Below are positions 14,321-21,058 of a DNA stretch of 21,058 nucleotides, one piece after another; the stretch's first letter is position 1, and every line of letters starts with the position of its first letter. Source of the stretch: Peptoniphilaceae bacterium (GTDB lineage Bacteria; Bacillota; Clostridia; Tissierellales; Peptoniphilaceae); assembly GCA_902363535.1 (NCBI GenBank), contig CABJAE010000019.1, forward strand, positions 1 through 21,058, in the 5' to 3' direction. The notes beneath the pieces are model-generated. The model did no database searches, was not told the origin of the DNA, and saw nothing but the letters and a program-made list of their open reading frames with translations. The position numbers were made by a program, and so were the translations under genes.

Positions 14321-15867
14321 TAAGCCAAATGCATTTTTTCCGGCGCGAAAATTCGCGGATCCATTTCTTTCACGTCCGCCGCCACCTTCGGGCGGAAGGC
14401 CATGTGGGCCACGATATCTTTTTCCACATCGACCCCCGGCGCCACTTCCGTAATGAGGAAGCCTTCGTCCGTAAGCTTCATGACGCAGCGGTCTGTAATA
14501 AAGGTGATCTTGTGCCCCTGTTTTAAGGCGTAGGTGCCGTTAAAGGTCCTTTGGGGCAGGGCGTCGATAAATTTCATGCGGCTTCCTTCCTTGTCGATGA
14601 CGAGCTTACCGTCTTCCACATGTTCTTCCAAGCCTCCCGTGGTGAGGGTGCCCACGAAGAAAATGGTCTTCGTCGCTTGGGAGATGTCGATAAAGCCGCC
14701 GCAGCCGGCGAAGCGCCCGCCGAAGCTGGACACATTGATGTCGCCCTTTTCGTTTACTTCCGCAAAGCCCAAGAAGGCCACGTCCAATCCGCCGCCGTTG
14801 TAAAAATCGAATTGCTGGCTCATGGGCATGACGGCGTGGGCATTGAGGGCCGAGCCGAAATTCGCCCCACCTAAGGGCACGCCGCCGATAATGCCGCATT
14901 CCAGGGTGAGGGTGATGGAATCGCTCAGGCCCTCTTCCGCCGCCACGTGGCCCACGGCCTCGGGCATGCCGTAGCCTAAATTCACCACGTCTCCCGGCTT
15001 GATCTCCATGGCCGCCCGGCGGGCGATGATCTTGCGTTCGTCCAAAGGCGCATCCTTTACCTTGGCCACGGGCCGCTTCGTGTGCCCGGCGATGGCGGGA
15101 TCGTAATAGGCGGCCACGGTCTGGCGATGGGTTTTTTCAGGCTCTGTGGCCACCACCACATAGTCCACGAAAATTCCCGGGATCACCACGCGGTTTCGAT
15201 CCAGAGATTTGCTGTCCGCCGTGTACTTCACCTGCACGATGACCTTGCCGCCGCAGGCCTTGGCCGCCATGGCGATTTCACGGGCATCGACGATCCCCGA
15301 TTCCTCTTCCATGGTAATGTTGCCCTGCTCGTCGGCGGTGGTGCCACGAATAATGGCCACGTCCACGGGCTGGGCCTTGTAGTACAAATACTCTTCCCCG
15401 TCCAGGGTGACGAGCTCCACCAAATCTTCCGTGGTAATGTCCGTGAGCTTGCCGCCCCCTTCTCTCGGATCCACGAAGGTATGCAGGCCGATGGTGGTCA
15501 GTACGCCCTTTTGTCCGGAGGACAGGGCCCGGTACATTTTCGACAGCACCCCTTGGGGGAAATTGTAGGCCTCGATTTCGTGCTTGGACGCCTGCTCCGC
15601 CAGACGGCGATTGCGGGCGAAATGCCCCGTTAAATAGCGGCGCACCATGCCCCGGTGGGAGATCTCCATAATCCCCTCGTCCCCGTTGTTTCCCGTGCCC
15701 GCCGCCTGAAGCAGGGTCATGTTCCGGGGATGGCCCTCCTCCAAAAAGCGATTGCCGATTTCTCGCAACAATTCGCTGGGCGTCGTGGCCAACAAAAAGC
15801 CCGATACGGCCAAAGTGTCTCCGTCCTTAATCAGTCGCGCCGCTTCCCGCGCATCGATTCTCTCCAT
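14320..15867 (-). CDS. Family I acyl-CoA:acetate/propionate CoA-transferase (Pct/YdiF-like)
   Basis: 515 aa, a fused alpha-beta CoA-transferase close in length to propionate CoA-transferase. The catalytic glutamate is Glu323 in TLECGIIGGVPLGG, matching Glu324 of the Anaerotignum (Clostridium) propionicum enzyme. Other family blocks are FVDPREGGGKL (131-141), NLGYGMPEAV (296-305) and FGGRFAGCGGFIDIS. Such enzymes move CoA between short-chain acids (acetate, propionate, lactate, butyrate). Its catalytic family is unrelated to HadA. It has its own promoter (TTGACT-17-TACACT) and terminator, so it is a single-gene unit. GGAGG lies eight bases before the ATG. It may link the acyl-CoA produced nearby to acetate, but no GntR-type operator is seen at its promoter, so membership of that pathway is uncertain. 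Confidence 0.9.
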   Translation of the reverse strand: MERIDAREAARLIKDGDTLAVSGFLLATTPSELLREIGNRFLEEGHPRNMTLLQAAGTGNNGDEGIMEISHRGMVRRYLTGHFARNRRLAEQASKHEIEAYNFPQGVLSKMYRALSSGQKGVLTTIGLHTFVDPREGGGKLTDITTEDLVELVTLDGEEYLYYKAQPVDVAIIRGTTADEQGNITMEEESGIVDAREIAMAAKACGGKVIVQVKYTADSKSLDRNRVVIPGIFVDYVVVATEPEKTHRQTVAAYYDPAIAGHTKRPVAKVKDAPLDERKIIARRAAMEIKPGDVVNLGYGMPEAVGHVAAEEGLSDSITLTLECGIIGGVPLGGANFGSALNAHAVMPMSQQFDFYNGGGLDVAFLGFAEVNEKGDINVSSFGGRFAGCGGFIDISQATKTIFFVGTLTTGGLEEHVEDGKLVIDKEGSRMKFIDALPQRTFNGTYALKQGHKITFITDRCVMKLTDEGFLITEVAPGVDVEKDIVAHMAFRPKVAADVKEMDPRIFAPEKMHLA

Positions 15868-15897
15868 TCCTTCGTCCTCCTTTATCTAGTCCGTTTC

Positions 15898-15926
15898 AGT
15901 GTATCTTAGGAAAAAATAGAAGTCAA
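15898..15926 (-). promoter_or_regulatory. Promoter of the Pct-like gene
   Basis: On the minus strand TTGACT (15921-15926) and TACACT (15898-15903) are exactly 17 bases apart. The -35 directly follows the T-tract of the upstream terminator. Confidence 0.65.
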
Positions 15927-15928
15927 AC

Positions 15929-15951
15929 AAAAAAGGAGCCCCTCGGCTCCT
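15929..15951 (-). terminator. Terminator of the stalk-domain protein gene
   Basis: On the minus strand AGGAGCC-GAGG-GGCTCCT is followed by six T. It lies directly after the stop codon of the gene at 15956-17065. Confidence 0.88.
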
Positions 15952-15955
15952 CTTC

Positions 15956-17065
15956 TTATTTCACGGTCTGGAGAATGTCTCCTGCTTTCCCCACACCTTC
16001 TTCGTAGGCTTTTTTCAGAACCGGATCCTTCAGGCTCGGCTTATCCGCCCTGACGAAGATCAGGCTGCCGTCTTTATTGTATCGGAACAGGCGGTAGTCC
16101 TCTTCTATTTTCTCCAATTCCTTTTGATTGACCACGCGGAAGGTGCCGATGAGGCCGCTGCCCTTTTTCGCCTTTTCGTTGGTCTTTTCAAAGAGCGCGA
16201 CTTTGCCGCCTATTTCTTCCACGCCGATCACGTCTTTGTAGGCCTCGGGAAGCACCATGGACACCTCGCCCACCTTCACGCGGTCGGCTTCCTTAAATAC
16301 GTCGTTTATTTCCACGGTCTTTAAAATTTCCCGCACCAGTTGATTAGATTTCGTGTAACTGTCACAAAGCTTTTTGTTCCCCGTATCCGCCACCTGCACG
16401 TCGCTCGAAAAAGTGAACAGGGTGTAGAAGCAATTGCCCTTAGCCAGAAGAATGGCGGGCACGGGATAGTCGGGATTCGCCGTGTTATAGATTTCGCCGA
16501 TGCGGCCGTAGCCGTCCTGAGCGTCGTGATTCATTTTGTCGTAAAAGGTCACTTGATTATAAGCGTAAGTAATGGTCAGCTGTTTTTCCCAATCTTTCGG
16601 CAGGGAGAAAGTCACATTGCCGTAGGTGACGGTCTTTTCCGGCTTAAAGGCGGGCGCGCTCTTGTACTCGCCGACGACGGCCGCCCGATTGTTTTCGTCC
16701 CAAGTGACGGGGAGCTTCATCCCCTCGGCCAAAAAGCGCAGAGGCACGTAGGTGCGGTTCTTTTCAATAAAGGGGGCCACATCCATGGTCTTTTTTTCGC
16801 CCTTCGCCACATAATCTTTTTCGCCGACGACCATTTCCACGTCGCCGACGGTGACGGTTTTGCTCTCGCCCTTCCAGTCCACTTTGTAGCCCATGGCTTC
16901 CGTGACGCTTCGCACGGGAAGGAACAGGCGATTGTCCCGCAGAATGGGCTGCTCCTTATAGTCTCTTGCGTCGATCCCGTTAATATAAAGGGTGATGGGT
17001 TCAGCGGCAAAGGCCAGGCCGGGAATCATGGCCAGGGCCAGTGCCAAACCGAGTAATTTTTTCAT
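15956..17065 (-). CDS. Secreted protein with a copper-amine-oxidase N-terminal-like (stalk) domain
   Basis: 369 aa. Residues 1-20 form a signal peptide (MKKLLGLALALAMIPGLAFA) with probable cleavage before AEPITLY. Residues about 25-130 match the stalk domain common in Firmicute surface proteins: RLFLPVRSVTEAMGYKVDW, then TYVPLRFLAEGMKLPVTWD. The remaining 235 residues do not belong to a family I recognise; they alternate short charged and beta-prone stretches and repeat the theme VTYGNVTFSLPKDWEK / VKVGEVSMVLPEAYKD, which hints at two related C-terminal modules. No membrane anchor or sorting motif is seen, so the protein is probably secreted or held by the stalk domain. AAAAGGAGG precedes the ATG. 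Its promoter carries a G9 tract and may be phase-variable. It is a single-gene unit; the biochemical role is unknown. Confidence 0.8.
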   Translation of the reverse strand: MKKLLGLALALAMIPGLAFAAEPITLYINGIDARDYKEQPILRDNRLFLPVRSVTEAMGYKVDWKGESKTVTVGDVEMVVGEKDYVAKGEKKTMDVAPFIEKNRTYVPLRFLAEGMKLPVTWDENNRAAVVGEYKSAPAFKPEKTVTYGNVTFSLPKDWEKQLTITYAYNQVTFYDKMNHDAQDGYGRIGEIYNTANPDYPVPAILLAKGNCFYTLFTFSSDVQVADTGNKKLCDSYTKSNQLVREILKTVEINDVFKEADRVKVGEVSMVLPEAYKDVIGVEEIGGKVALFEKTNEKAKKGSGLIGTFRVVNQKELEKIEEDYRLFRYNKDGSLIFVRADKPSLKDPVLKKAYEEGVGKAGDILQTVK

Positions 17066-17098
17066 GTTAACCTCCTTTTCTCGATCCTTCTTTCTTTC

Positions 17099-17126
17099 AT
17101 TATACCCCCCCCCTATATAAAATCAA
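17099..17126 (-). promoter_or_regulatory. Promoter with a G9 tract between -35 and -10
   Basis: On the minus strand TTGATT (17121-17126) and a perfect TATAAT (17099-17104) are separated by 16 bases, of which nine are an unbroken run of G (17105-17113). One added G would give the optimal 17. Such tracts change length by strand slippage and switch promoter strength in known phase-variable genes. Confidence 0.7.
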
Positions 17127-17144
17127 CACCCTCAATTCACGGCA

Positions 17145-17172
17145 CAAAAAAACCTGCCGAAACAGCAGGTTT
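17145..17172 (-). terminator. Terminator after the YjjW-like gene
   Basis: AAACCTGC (17150-17157) pairs with GCAGGTTT (17165-17172). Read on the minus strand it ends in seven T (17152 down to 17146). The stem reaches into the stop codon of the gene at 17171. Confidence 0.85.
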
Positions 17173-18007
17173 AAATATCCACGACTTCATGAAAGCCCAG
17201 CTCCTTCGCCAAGGCCATGAGCCGGTCTTTTTCTTCCCGGCTTGGGGCGCGAAGTTCGTCTATATATTCTTTTCGTACGCCGAAGTGGCGGTAGCTGATG
17301 AGCTTCGCCCGGGTGGTGTGAATGCTCTCGCCCAGCACCTTCGCCGCTTCGCGCAGGGTGTGTTCGTTGTCCAAGGTGTCCAGGAGCACGAAGCGCAACT
17401 CCTCGATTTTGTTTTGCTCGGCGAGGTAGGCGAGATTTTTCTTCACTACGTCGTTGTCCCGTCCCGTGATCCGAAGGTGGTCTTCCCGCTCCCAGGCTTT
17501 CACATCCAACATAACCCCGTCGGAAATTTCGAGGAGGCGGTTCAAATCCCCTGTTGAAAAATCCAGGCCGCCGTTGGAGTCGATAAGGGCCGTGAGGCCT
17601 TTTTCCTTCGCCATTTGAAAGAGGGGGATCAGTTCCTTCGCCTGGAGGGTGGCTTCGCCGCCGCTCACGGAAATCCCTTCGATAAAGGGCATGGCGCTTT
17701 CGATTTCCTTCATTAAATCCTCGGCATCCATAGCACGCACCTTGGGCGAGGCCCCGTGGGTGCAGGTGGCGATGCATTTGTCGCAGTCCACGCATTTTAC
17801 GGGATCCCACACCACTTTTCCATCCACAAGGTTAAGGGCATCCGCCGGGCAGGTGGCCACGCAGTCGCCGCAGTGAATGCAGCGGTGGATGGTTTCGGGA
17901 TTGTGGCAGTATTTGCAGTTAAAATTGCAACCTTGCAGAAAAATGGCAAAGCGATTCCCCGGGCCGTCCACGACGCTCATGGGAATCAGCTTGTTGACGA
18001 GAAGCAT
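17171..18007 (-). CDS. yjjW: Glycyl radical enzyme activase, YjjW-like radical SAM protein
   Basis: 278 aa. The radical SAM motif is C-x3-C-x2-C at Cys27, Cys31 and Cys34 (GCNFNCKYC). Two inserted ferredoxin-type clusters follow: CIHCGDCVATC (Cys43, 46, 49, 53) and CVDCDKCIATC (Cys72, 75, 78, 82). SVSGGEATLQ is the SAM-binding glycine-rich block. This layout, with an eight-cysteine insert, is that of the activases of glycyl radical enzymes. The start codon shares one base with the yjjI stop (TGATG), so the two are translationally coupled and the partner is clear. It would use SAM and a low-potential electron to form the glycyl radical on YjjI. It is cytoplasmic and oxygen-sensitive. The start is preceded by GGAAGGGG. 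Confidence 0.92.
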   Translation of the reverse strand: MLLVNKLIPMSVVDGPGNRFAIFLQGCNFNCKYCHNPETIHRCIHCGDCVATCPADALNLVDGKVVWDPVKCVDCDKCIATCTHGASPKVRAMDAEDLMKEIESAMPFIEGISVSGGEATLQAKELIPLFQMAKEKGLTALIDSNGGLDFSTGDLNRLLEISDGVMLDVKAWEREDHLRITGRDNDVVKKNLAYLAEQNKIEELRFVLLDTLDNEHTLREAAKVLGESIHTTRAKLISYRHFGVRKEYIDELRAPSREEKDRLMALAKELGFHEVVDI

Positions 18008-19542
18008 CAGACCCCTTCCACCTTCCGGTCCAAAATGCCGTATTTCGTAAGAGGATCGGCGGCGTATTGCACCGTGTCGTAGGACACTTGCTTGCCGGCC
18101 TGAAAGGCTTCAACATCGGATTTCTTGACGAGATAGCCCGTGACGCGAATGAGATCCCCGTCGTCGTTGTAGGCGGAAAGGTAGCGGTTCCCCAGTTTAA
18201 AGCCGCCCTTAAACACATCCAGCACGGCCTTCGGGTTCTTCTTCGCCGTTTCGTCGAAGGGGAAGTGATCGCCCACGCCGGAGGGGAAGTATTTTTGGAA
18301 CTTCGCCGCTTGGCGAATGTGGGTGTACAGATCCGGCTCTTGGCCGATGGGAATGCGGTGGGCCGCCGTGGTGCCCTCATCATTTGCAGCACCCACTTGG
18401 GCGTGGAGCATAAAGCGGTGGTTCCACACCGGGCTGTAAGCCGATTCAAACTTACTTACCCGATCTTGGATAAAGTCCATGACACGAATGCCCATGGCAT
18501 CCGCCGCCTCGTCAATGCCGTACTTGCCTTCAACGCCCTCAAGTTTCAGGAGGGCTTCCGTGCATTCCGCCAGGCCCACCATGCCGAAGAGGCCGACGAA
18601 ATTGTCCAAGTCGATGAAATCTTCCGTGACGAGGAAATTGGATTTAAAGAAGGCCGTTTCTTCCACCAAATAGCGAATCTTCGATTCCATAAAGTGAAGC
18701 ATGGTGTCGATGGCGTGGGGCAGATTCTTTTCGAAAAAGCCATCCACGCTCTCCGCGCCCAGGGCGATCTTATTCAAACGCAGGCGGCTCAAGGTAAAGG
18801 CGCCGCCGTGTTTCGGGAGGGCATTGTAGCAGGAGGCGATGCCGTAGGGAACGTCGCCGAAATCCGCGCTGTAATAAGCGTCGTTGGCGAAGGCCGGATT
18901 GGCGCAGGTCAAACTGCAGGCCAGTGCCTTTTCGGCAAACGCATCCGGTGTCTTTTCCTCGTCGTAAAGAAGCGTCATGTTCGGCGTCACGATTTGCAGC
19001 TCTTCCAAAAGCTCGAGAAGAAGATTCCCCGTCTTCGTTTCATAGGGCCCGATGTTGGCGTGGCAGAACGAATCGTCCACCGTGCGGTCCAGCTGCATTA
19101 AAAAGCTCTTTAAAATCGCCCGGGCGTCGTCTTCGTCGGTGGTTTCAACGAAGGGCTCGAGAAGATCGTCCAGGGCGCCGATGTAAACCGGGAAACGGGT
19201 AATGCTCGGGACGTGGTGGTACATAATCAGAAGCGCCGTCGTGGCTTCGAGAAGCGTCTTCGGCGGCTCGATGCGCAAAAATTCACTGCCTTCACGCAAA
19301 TACTTTTCGTAATCGGGGAGAATGTAGCGCGGCGCATAGGGGGCGTGGCCTTCGTCTAAATCGCAGATTTCCCCCTTGGCATAGAGATCGTAGAAAGCGT
19401 CGTCCTTCGCCACGGGGTAATCCAAACTGTTTTCCGCAAGCTTTGCCAGACGAAAGGTTTGTTGCTCGTAGGTTTGCGCTGTGTCCTTTTGCACGTCGCG
19501 CACCGCTTGATGAAATTCGTCCATGGTGAAAAAGCGTTCCAT
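18007..19542 (-). CDS. yjjI: YjjI-type glycyl radical protein (DUF3029 family)
   Basis: 511 aa, close to Escherichia coli YjjI. Near the C-terminus RVTGY (466-470) puts the radical-bearing glycine at Gly469. GLFGMVGLAECTEAL (318-332) resembles a segment of anaerobic ribonucleotide reductase, and Cys238 (IASCYN) is a candidate for the catalytic thiyl cysteine; that assignment is a guess. The reaction of this family is not established to my knowledge. The frame is open 26 codons further upstream, but MERFFTMDEF has AGGAGG five bases before its ATG, so I use 19542. It overlaps the activase gene by one base and is divergent from a Crp/Fnr-type regulator, which may control it in response to oxygen or metabolic state. 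In E. coli the pair lies near deo genes; none are in this window. Confidence 0.9.
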   Translation of the reverse strand: MERFFTMDEFHQAVRDVQKDTAQTYEQQTFRLAKLAENSLDYPVAKDDAFYDLYAKGEICDLDEGHAPYAPRYILPDYEKYLREGSEFLRIEPPKTLLEATTALLIMYHHVPSITRFPVYIGALDDLLEPFVETTDEDDARAILKSFLMQLDRTVDDSFCHANIGPYETKTGNLLLELLEELQIVTPNMTLLYDEEKTPDAFAEKALACSLTCANPAFANDAYYSADFGDVPYGIASCYNALPKHGGAFTLSRLRLNKIALGAESVDGFFEKNLPHAIDTMLHFMESKIRYLVEETAFFKSNFLVTEDFIDLDNFVGLFGMVGLAECTEALLKLEGVEGKYGIDEAADAMGIRVMDFIQDRVSKFESAYSPVWNHRFMLHAQVGAANDEGTTAAHRIPIGQEPDLYTHIRQAAKFQKYFPSGVGDHFPFDETAKKNPKAVLDVFKGGFKLGNRYLSAYNDDGDLIRVTGYLVKKSDVEAFQAGKQVSYDTVQYAADPLTKYGILDRKVEGV

Positions 19543-19570
19543 AATAGCCTCCTGTCTCAAATGTCGTCCC

Positions 19571-19611
19571 TTTTTTCTTATATCCAGTGTATACTTATTT
19601 GTAAGAAAAAA
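19571..19611. promoter_or_regulatory. Divergent promoter region with a 10-bp inverted repeat
   Basis: TTTTTTCTTA (19571-19580) and TAAGAAAAAA (19602-19611) are perfect complements around 21 bases. For yjjI a minus-strand TATAAG (19577-19582) with TTACAA (19599-19604) at 16 bases is possible. For the regulator gene TATACT (19590-19595) could be a -10, but no good -35 precedes it. The symmetry suggests one regulator acting on both promoters. Confidence 0.45.
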
Positions 19612-19630
19612 AGATGCCACCTGGCACCTT
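19611..19630. promoter_or_regulatory. Inverted repeat immediately before the regulator's ribosome binding site
   Basis: TGCCA-CC-TGGCA (19615-19626) extends with one mismatch into flanking AAG and CTT. It ends four bases before AGGAGG. As DNA it looks like an operator for autoregulation; as RNA it would need a four-base loop and could affect translation. Confidence 0.4.
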
Positions 19631-19643
19631 TTAGGAGGAAAGT

Positions 19644-20252
19644 ATGAATTTTCAAGAACTTTTTCGCGAGCTCAGCGCCCCGCCCATGGCCTTTCGCCCG
19701 GGGGATGTGCTCATGTATCCCGACAGCGCCGAATTTTCCATCCTGCTCTTGGAATCCGGCACCGTGGAAGTGTCCCGCTACGCTCAAGAAGGCGAGCGCA
19801 TCCTGCAAAGCTTTATGACCGCCCCCCAATGCTTGGGCCTTATCGAAAGCCTCACCGAAAGCCCCGTTCTCTCCGGCGTAAAAGCCGTTACCGCCGGGCG
19901 CTACTACAACCTGCGTTTGAAAGATCCCCTCTTTCAAACGCCCGAGGTCCTCATGCTCCTATTGCGCTACCTGGCCGGCCTCAGCGAAGAAACCATGCGG
20001 CAAAATGCCGAGGAAAAACACCTGAGCAAAAAAGACCGCCTCGCCTACGCCATCTACAAAAACACCAAAGCCCCCTTCCCCGCCACACTGCCCCTGAAAA
20101 GAGAAGACCTGGCGGATCTCTTGGCCATCCCAAAAAGGAGCTTGTATCGGTATTTGAATGAATTGGAGGAGGAGGGGTGTATTTTTAGGGAGAAGGGGAA
20201 GATACTCGTCAGTGAGGAAGGACATGAGATGTTAGGAAGTAAAATGCAGTAA
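19644..20252 (+). CDS. Crp/Fnr-family transcriptional regulator
   Basis: 202 aa. The N-terminal cyclic-nucleotide-binding-like beta roll (about 15-100) contains FRPGDVLMYPDSAEFSILLLESG and GTVEVSRYAQEGERI. The long dimer helix spans about 100-125. The C-terminal helix-turn-helix is LKREDLADLLAIPKRSLYRYLNELE (151-175). Only two cysteines are present (63 and 179), so it cannot carry an FNR-type [4Fe-4S] cluster; the signal is unknown. It is divergent from yjjI-yjjW, and its likely targets are its own and the yjjI promoter. AGGAGG precedes the ATG by six bases. The last 90 bases are unusually rich in purines (GAG, AGG, GGG codons), unlike the C-rich body of the gene. No clear terminator follows. 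Confidence 0.88.
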   Translation: MNFQELFRELSAPPMAFRPGDVLMYPDSAEFSILLLESGTVEVSRYAQEGERILQSFMTAPQCLGLIESLTESPVLSGVKAVTAGRYYNLRLKDPLFQTPEVLMLLLRYLAGLSEETMRQNAEEKHLSKKDRLAYAIYKNTKAPFPATLPLKREDLADLLAIPKRSLYRYLNELEEEGCIFREKGKILVSEEGHEMLGSKMQ

Positions 20253-20386
20253 TTTTTTCTTTATTCTTCGCATACGATTTGCCCTTATTTTCCGATGGCA
20301 CGCTTCATTTAAAACATTACTGCTAGCGCTATCACACCTTACCTTCATCCAATATTCCCGGGGGAGGGAAAAAGGGCGTTGCGATT
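20253..20386. other. Gap between the regulator gene and the insertion element
   Basis: About 134 bases without a supported gene, hairpin terminator or other clear feature. A T-run directly follows the regulator stop codon, and a CCCGGGGGAGGG stretch lies just before the element. Confidence 0.5.
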
Positions 20387-21058
20387 TGGAATGGCAACAC
20401 TTTTTTGGACACTTTTCTTAAGGTGTCAACTGTAAACGGTCTTTGTCTTCCACTGCTTTCTTTGTCCTGTATGCGAGCGGAGTCATGTTTTCAAGGCTTG
20501 TGTGCACTCGGTCGTTGTTCCACCACTGCACATAGTCGCTGAGTTTTTCTCTTAACTCGTTAAGGCTTTGAAAGGTTTCTCTCTCTAAAAACTCGGTTTT
20601 GAAACTTTTAAATATGTTTTCTGCCACGGCGTTGTCGTATGGATTGCCGGGTCGGCTTAGGGATCGTTTGATGCCGTTTGCTTTTAAGATGGCACAAATG
20701 GTGTTGTTGTCGAATTCTTTGCCTCGATCGGTGTGAAAGTATTGGACAACGTCGAGGGGGTAGGGAATGGTGTTAAATGCTTCCTGAATAAGGGCAGCGT
20801 CGCGACGAAGGCCGCAGGAGTAGCCGATGACTTCGCGATTGAAAAGATCAGTAATGGCACAAACGTAGGCCCATCTCTGATTGATGCGAACATAGGTCAG
20901 GTCGGAAACGATGACCTCCAGCGGTTTACGATGACTAAATTCTCGGTTGAGAACGTTGCGTACTTTCTCTTCGTTTTTCCTGGTCGGGTGGTGTCTGTAT
21001 TTTGCTTTGGTGTAGACGGATACCAAGTGAAGTTTCTTCATGATGGCGCGAATTCGTC
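20387..21058. mobile_element. IS3-family insertion sequence, one end, cut by the window edge
   Basis: The element contains the IS3-type transposase described next. The terminal sequence probably begins at TGGAATGGCAACAC (20387 on); a TGGACAC at 20406-20412 is an alternative start. The other end and any target duplication lie outside the window, so the boundary is approximate. Confidence 0.6.
20418..21058 (-). CDS. IS3-family transposase OrfB (DDE integrase core), partial at its N-terminus
   Basis: The frame stays open to the window edge (RIRAIMKKLHLVS at the visible start), so the beginning is missing; an internal ATG at 21041 is not the real start. The integrase core has the DDE triad: Asp in VIVSDLTYVR, Asp in FHTDRGKEFD and Glu in NAVAENIFKSFKTE. 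Near the C-terminus are the blocks YVQWWNNDRVHTSLENMTPLAYR typical of IS3/IS150 members (WWNNxRxHxxLxxxxPxxYR). OrfA and the frameshift region that joins the two frames would lie beyond the window. It appears intact where seen. The element is independent of the neighbouring metabolic genes and adjoins the Crp/Fnr gene without interrupting it. Confidence 0.93.
   Translation of the reverse strand, partial: RIRAIMKKLHLVSVYTKAKYRHHPTRKNEEKVRNVLNREFSHRKPLEVIVSDLTYVRINQRWAYVCAITDLFNREVIGYSCGLRRDAALIQEAFNTIPYPLDVVQYFHTDRGKEFDNNTICAILKANGIKRSLSRPGNPYDNAVAENIFKSFKTEFLERETFQSLNELREKLSDYVQWWNNDRVHTSLENMTPLAYRTKKAVEDKDRLQLTP

Noticed and set aside
19585..19604. GTGTATAC near the yjjI promoter as a further GntR operator
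   Set aside because: Only one arm fits; the second arm matches 4 of 8 bases, which is chance level.
19543..19620. N-terminal extension of yjjI
   Set aside because: The extension covers the divergent promoter region; the ATG at 19542 has AGGAGG five bases upstream.

Overview
The window looks like the chromosome of an anaerobic, amino-acid-fermenting Firmicute with medium GC content. A clostridial or Tissierellia-type organism (for example Peptoniphilaceae) is my guess from gene content, not a proven assignment. The reasons are a complete reductive Stickland-type module, an oxygen-sensitive glycyl radical enzyme with its activase, a 2-hydroxyacyl-CoA dehydratase with its ATP-dependent activator, and strong AGGAGG-type ribosome binding sites throughout.

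Region 1 (about 70-12351, all minus strand) encodes a 2-hydroxyacid/enoate fermentation pathway in eleven genes. In transcription order they are a GntR/FCD regulator, HadA (type III CoA-transferase), HadI (activator), HadB and HadC (dehydratase subunits), a D-2-hydroxyacid dehydrogenase, a BrnQ-type amino-acid symporter, a PLP aminotransferase, then, after a strong terminator and a new promoter, an acyl-CoA dehydrogenase with EtfB and EtfA. Together they would import an amino acid (leucine is the best guess), transaminate it, reduce the 2-oxoacid to a 2-hydroxyacid, activate it with CoA, dehydrate it by a radical mechanism and reduce the enoyl-CoA. The EtfB sequence has the flavin-bifurcating motif, so the last step probably yields reduced ferredoxin, which can re-reduce HadI. 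HadC is remarkable because it contains no cysteine at all, so it cannot hold the second iron-sulfur cluster of its well-studied relatives in the usual way.

Region 2 (12352-12727) is the divergent control region between the regulator and a plus-strand acyl-CoA ligase. Related 18-bp palindromes (TTGTATAC-NN-GTATACAA) lie at the regulator promoter, the ligase promoter and the acdB promoter. In all three a TANACT -10-like hexamer sits in the same register inside the palindrome. I infer that the GntR protein controls all three units.

Region 3 (12728-17065) holds the acyl-CoA ligase, a propionate/acetate CoA-transferase of the Pct/YdiF type facing it, and a secreted stalk-domain protein. The promoter of the last gene has a run of nine G between -35 and -10, a classic layout for phase variation.

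Region 4 (17145-20252) is a YjjI-type glycyl radical protein and its YjjW-type activase (minus strand, stop and start overlapping), with a divergent Crp/Fnr-family regulator. Two inverted repeats lie in the intergenic region. Region 5 (about 20387 to the end) is one end of an IS3-family element whose transposase runs off the window. No tRNA, rRNA, CRISPR array or riboswitch was seen.
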